Below, one piece after another: positions 61,699 through 64,000 of a DNA stretch of 64,000 nt. The DNA is from an uncultured Bacilli bacterium (lineage in GTDB: Bacteria; Bacillota_I; Bacilli_A; RF39; UBA660): the NCBI GenBank assembly GCA_934098435.1, contig CAKOOV010000002.1:1-64000 (forward strand), read 5' to 3'. Made by a program: the position numbers and the translations under genes. The notes beneath the pieces were generated by a model that worked only from the letters and a program-made list of their open reading frames with translations, did not search any database and was not told the origin of the DNA. The first letter of the stretch is position 1. The number at the start of each line of letters is the position of its first letter.

Positions 61699-61741
61699 AT
61701 TATACCTCCTCATATATATAAACACCAAAAATTCCTAAAAA

Positions 61742-61756
61742 TTGTAATTTTTACAA
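61742..61756. promoter_or_regulatory. Small dyad upstream of the bacteriocin operon
   Basis: TTGTAA-TTT-TTACAA, 44 bases above the transporter start within a 160-base gap to yigZ. No convincing -35/-10 pair for the operon is visible, so this may be an operator for a weak or activated promoter. Confidence 0.4.
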
Positions 61757-61814
61757 AAAAAAAATTAATTTTTTTATAATATTTTAATCAAATCATATAT
61801 TTTTAGTAGTCATA

Positions 61815-61843
61815 TTGATATTTCAAAACAATTTTGATACAAT
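61815..61843 (+). promoter_or_regulatory. Promoter of yigZ
   Basis: TTGATA (61815-61820), 17 bases, TACAAT (61838-61843), 17 bases above the ATG. Confidence 0.65.
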
Positions 61844-61860
61844 ATCTTTGGTGAAAAAAT

Positions 61861-62433
61861 ATGTTAAGTATAAAAAATAATAATAAATATGAATACATAA
61901 TAAAAAATTCCAAATTTATATCCCTACTATTTAAAGTAACAATAAAAGAAGAAGTAAAAGATTATTTAAATAAAGTAAAAGAAGAATATCCTAATGCTAC
62001 TCACTATTGCTATGCATACATAATAGATAACGACACCAAATTTTCCGATGATGGAGAACCATCTAAAACAGCAGGATTCCCCATTCTTACCCAATTAGAA
62101 GGAAATAATTTAAATTACGTATTAATAATTGTTGTAAGATATTTTGGCGGTATAAAATTAGGAACAGGTTTGTTAACAAGAACATATTCAAAAGTAGCTA
62201 AAGAAGTAATAACTAAAGATAACATTATAGAACTAACCAAAGGCTATAATATAACCATAATTTTTGAATACGAAAACATAAAAAACATAGACTATCTATT
62301 AAAAGATAGTCAAATAATAAAAAAAGAATTTCAAGATAATATAATATATAATGCAAATGTTAATGAAGAGACATTTAATAAATTACAAAACTATAATATA
62401 AAAATAAATAAAATAATATATATAAAAAAATAG
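61861..62433 (+). CDS. yigZ: YigZ/IMPACT-family protein
   Basis: 190 residues. The N-terminal UPF0029 domain shows KNSKFISLLFKV, YPNATHYCYAYII, KFSDDGEPSKTAGFPIL and the family's VIVVRYFGGIKLGTGLLTRTY (shown as adjacent motifs VVRYFGGIKLG and TGLLTRTYSK). A shorter DUF1949 domain follows. Relatives of IMPACT/YIH1 occur in most bacteria; the bacterial role is not settled. GGTG stands before the ATG. Its stop codon lies in a terminator shared with trpS. Confidence 0.92.
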   Translation: MLSIKNNNKYEYIIKNSKFISLLFKVTIKEEVKDYLNKVKEEYPNATHYCYAYIIDNDTKFSDDGEPSKTAGFPILTQLEGNNLNYVLIIVVRYFGGIKLGTGLLTRTYSKVAKEVITKDNIIELTKGYNITIIFEYENIKNIDYLLKDSQIIKKEFQDNIIYNANVNEETFNKLQNYNIKINKIIYIKK

Positions 62434-62449
62434 CCTTAAAGCTATTTTT
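62426..62449. terminator. Bidirectional terminator yigZ/trpS
   Basis: AAAAATAGC/GCTATTTTT around six bases between converging genes. The yigZ stop is in the left arm and the trpS stop at the right edge. Confidence 0.85.
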
Positions 62450-63432
62450 TAATTTCTACCAAGTCCTACTTTTTTAAATACATCTAAAGTCTTCTCTTTA
62501 GCTATCTCACAAGTCTTTTCTCTTCCCTTATCAAGTATATCATCGAGCATAGAACTATTAATAATTTCATTATATTTATCTTGAATATTTGAAAGTACGC
62601 TAACAACTACATCAGCCACTTCTTTCTTAAAGTTTCCATAATTATAATCCTTAAAATAATTTTCTGCTTCTTCTATAGATATATTTTTTAAAGAAGAATA
62701 TATCGTAAGTAAATTAGAAACACCAGGTTTATTATCTTTGTCATAATATATTTTATTATCACTATCAGTAACAGCGGACATTATCTTCTTTCTAATTGTT
62801 TTTTCATCATCCAAAAGAAGAATTACCCCTTTATAAGTTTCATCGCTCTTACTCATCTTTTTAGTGGGATCCTGAAGATCCATAATCTTAATGCCAATTT
62901 CACTCATCATAGGTTCTGGCATTTTAAAAGTATTACCATAAGTATTATTAAATCTAAGAGCAATATTTCTAGCAAGTTCAACATGTTGTTTTTGATCAAT
63001 TCCAACAGGAACATAATCAGCATCATATAAAAGAATATCTGCTGCCATAAGTATAGGATAAGTAAATAAACCAACCGTAACATTTTCACCCTTACTAGAT
63101 TTATCCTTATATTGTGTCATTCTAGAAGCTTCACCCATATAAGTAGTACATTCTAAAACCCAGGATAAATTAGCATGATATAAATTCTCAGATTGTAAAT
63201 ATATCGTATTTTTATTTGGATCAACACCACAAGCCAAATATAAAGCCACATTTTTTTTAATTCTTTCTCTTAACATTTTAGGATCTTGCTTAACAGTAAT
63301 AGCATGCATATCAGGTACAAACATAAAAGAATCATATTCATCCTGAAGTTTAACCATTTGATTAATACAGCCAATCAAACTTCCTAAAGTAAGTTCACCA
63401 CTAGGTTTCAAACCAGTTAAAATCCTTTTCAT
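62449..63432 (-). CDS. trpS: Tryptophanyl-tRNA synthetase
   Basis: About 327 residues, normal length. The class I signatures are TGLKPSGELTLGSLIGCI (the HIGH-like motif reads TLGS, as is common in Gram-positive TrpS) and DPTKKMSKSDET (KMSKS). SFMFVPDMHAITV, ECTTYMGEASRMTQYKDKS, PILMAADILLYDADYVPVGIDQKQHVELAR (shown in parts) bind tryptophan and ATP. ATG 63432 has GAGGTG six bases upstream; the earlier 63450 start lies over that region. No T-box is visible in the short leader. All tryptophan codons in the window are TGG. Confidence 0.96.
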   Translation of the reverse strand: MKRILTGLKPSGELTLGSLIGCINQMVKLQDEYDSFMFVPDMHAITVKQDPKMLRERIKKNVALYLACGVDPNKNTIYLQSENLYHANLSWVLECTTYMGEASRMTQYKDKSSKGENVTVGLFTYPILMAADILLYDADYVPVGIDQKQHVELARNIALRFNNTYGNTFKMPEPMMSEIGIKIMDLQDPTKKMSKSDETYKGVILLLDDEKTIRKKIMSAVTDSDNKIYYDKDNKPGVSNLLTIYSSLKNISIEEAENYFKDYNYGNFKKEVADVVVSVLSNIQDKYNEIINSSMLDDILDKGREKTCEIAKEKTLDVFKKVGLGRN

Positions 63433-63535
63433 ATTACACCTCTTTCTCATTAATTATATTATAATATAACATTTTTTTCAATATTAGTATCAAAAAAAAT
63501 AATTTTATGTTATAATTACGAAGTGAGGTATTTAT

Positions 63536-64000
63536 ATGATGTACAATATTAGTTTTTATTTCATATTATTTCTAATATACTCCATAATAGGTTGGACATT
63601 AGAAGTAATATCTGTCTTTATCGGAACAAAAAAATTTATCAATAGAGGATTCATGTTAGGACCATATTGTCCTATTTATGGATATTCCAGTATCATAATG
63701 ATATTCTATTTAAATCATTATAAAGATAATCCATTAACTGTTTTCTTATTAGCGGTAATAATATGTAGTTTTATAGAATATCTAATAAGCTACATAATGG
63801 AAAAAATGTTTTCTGCTAGATGGTGGGATTACTCCCATAGAAAATTTAATATCAATGGAAGAGTATGCCTAACAAATGCCTTTCTATTTGGTATTTTAGG
63901 AGTAATATTAGTATATATAGCCAATCCATTTTTCACTGAATTATTATCAAAAGTAGACAAAAACACATTAACAATAATAGGCATAATTCTAATAATACTA
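63536..64000 (+). CDS. Putative ABC-transporter type IV (CmpB-like) membrane protein, truncated
   Basis: 155 codons open to the right edge. Four or more membrane helices. SIIGWTLEVISVFIGTKKFINRGFMLGPYCPIYGY (parts: GWTLEVISV, INRGFMLGPYCPIYGY), SFIEYLISYIMEKMFSARWWDYSHRKFNING (parts: ARWWDYSHRKFN) and GRVCLTNAFLFGILG are the signature of the family annotated as putative ABC-transporter type IV. Function unknown. GAGG lies seven bases before the ATG and TATAAT at 63511-63516 may be its -10. Confidence 0.85.
   Translation, partial: MMYNISFYFILFLIYSIIGWTLEVISVFIGTKKFINRGFMLGPYCPIYGYSSIIMIFYLNHYKDNPLTVFLLAVIICSFIEYLISYIMEKMFSARWWDYSHRKFNINGRVCLTNAFLFGILGVILVYIANPFFTELLSKVDKNTLTIIGIILIIL

Noticed and set aside
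1..64000. Mycoplasma-type genetic code because of the extreme AT content
   Set aside because: TGA ends recU and the 39145-40962 gene, tryptophans are TGG throughout, and wall-building genes are present.

Overview
The window is very AT-rich bacterial DNA with tightly packed genes, short intergenic spaces, sigma-A-type promoters (TTGACA, 16-17 nt, TATAAT), AGGAGG-like ribosome binding sites and intrinsic terminators. TGA is a stop (recU at 25054; the 39145-40962 gene), so the standard bacterial code applies and Mycoplasma/Spiroplasma are excluded. A peptidoglycan synthase, a sortase B, an LTA-synthase-like sulfatase, SpoIIP, recU next to a PBP1, dnaD-nth, HrcA and a T-box leader together indicate a walled, low-GC Firmicute. 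My inference is one of the reduced, uncultured Bacilli of animal guts (RF39-like or Erysipelotrichales relatives). No rRNA, tRNA, CRISPR array or insertion sequence was seen.

Layout. 1-11646 (minus strand): a Wzy-type surface polysaccharide locus read from a promoter at 11618-11646. It encodes two acyltransferases, a TagF-like glycerophosphotransferase, three glycosyltransferases, a Wzx flippase, a Wzy polymerase fused to a GT4 transferase, a polysaccharide deacetylase, PssD/PssE-like proteins and UDP-GlcNAc 2-epimerase. 11952-14486: a two-gene operon for a CDP-activated small alcohol or amino alcohol (TagD-like domain fused to a Gfo/Idh domain, then a HisC-like aminotransferase). 14553-18202: gpmI, a minimal FtsK-like ATPase and a phosphodiester glycosidase. 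18382-24413: hydrolase, sortase B, cysteine desulfurase, methyltransferase, BRO-N protein, lipoprotein, DUF378 protein. 24509-29624: recU-PBP1 converging on an LTA-synthase-like protein.

29688-38848: asnB, radical SAM, nth-dnaD-(YpmB-like), lipoprotein, cca, a Nudix gene bracketed by two identical 40-bp terminator repeats, and thrS with a T-box leader that also covers an unknown 105-aa gene. 38852-43427: four unrecognised genes under one promoter. 43433-50850: glyS, a pyrimidine-nucleoside phosphorylase, a candidate small RNA, a YihY-type membrane protein, a sensor with two periplasmic-binding-like domains and a degenerate GGDEF, and an Rpn-like nuclease. 50866-53849: spoIIP, small membrane proteins and rsmE. 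53859-58800: the hrcA-grpE-dnaK-dnaJ heat-shock operon with two CIRCE-like operators.

58825-61698 is the most interesting region: an apparently undescribed two-peptide bacteriocin-type operon. It holds a C39-peptidase ABC transporter, a short HlyD-like accessory protein and two tiny genes (46 and 56 codons) with matched double-glycine leaders. Each mature peptide carries a GxxxG motif and a single cysteine near its C-terminus. The window ends with yigZ, trpS and a truncated ABC-transporter type IV gene.
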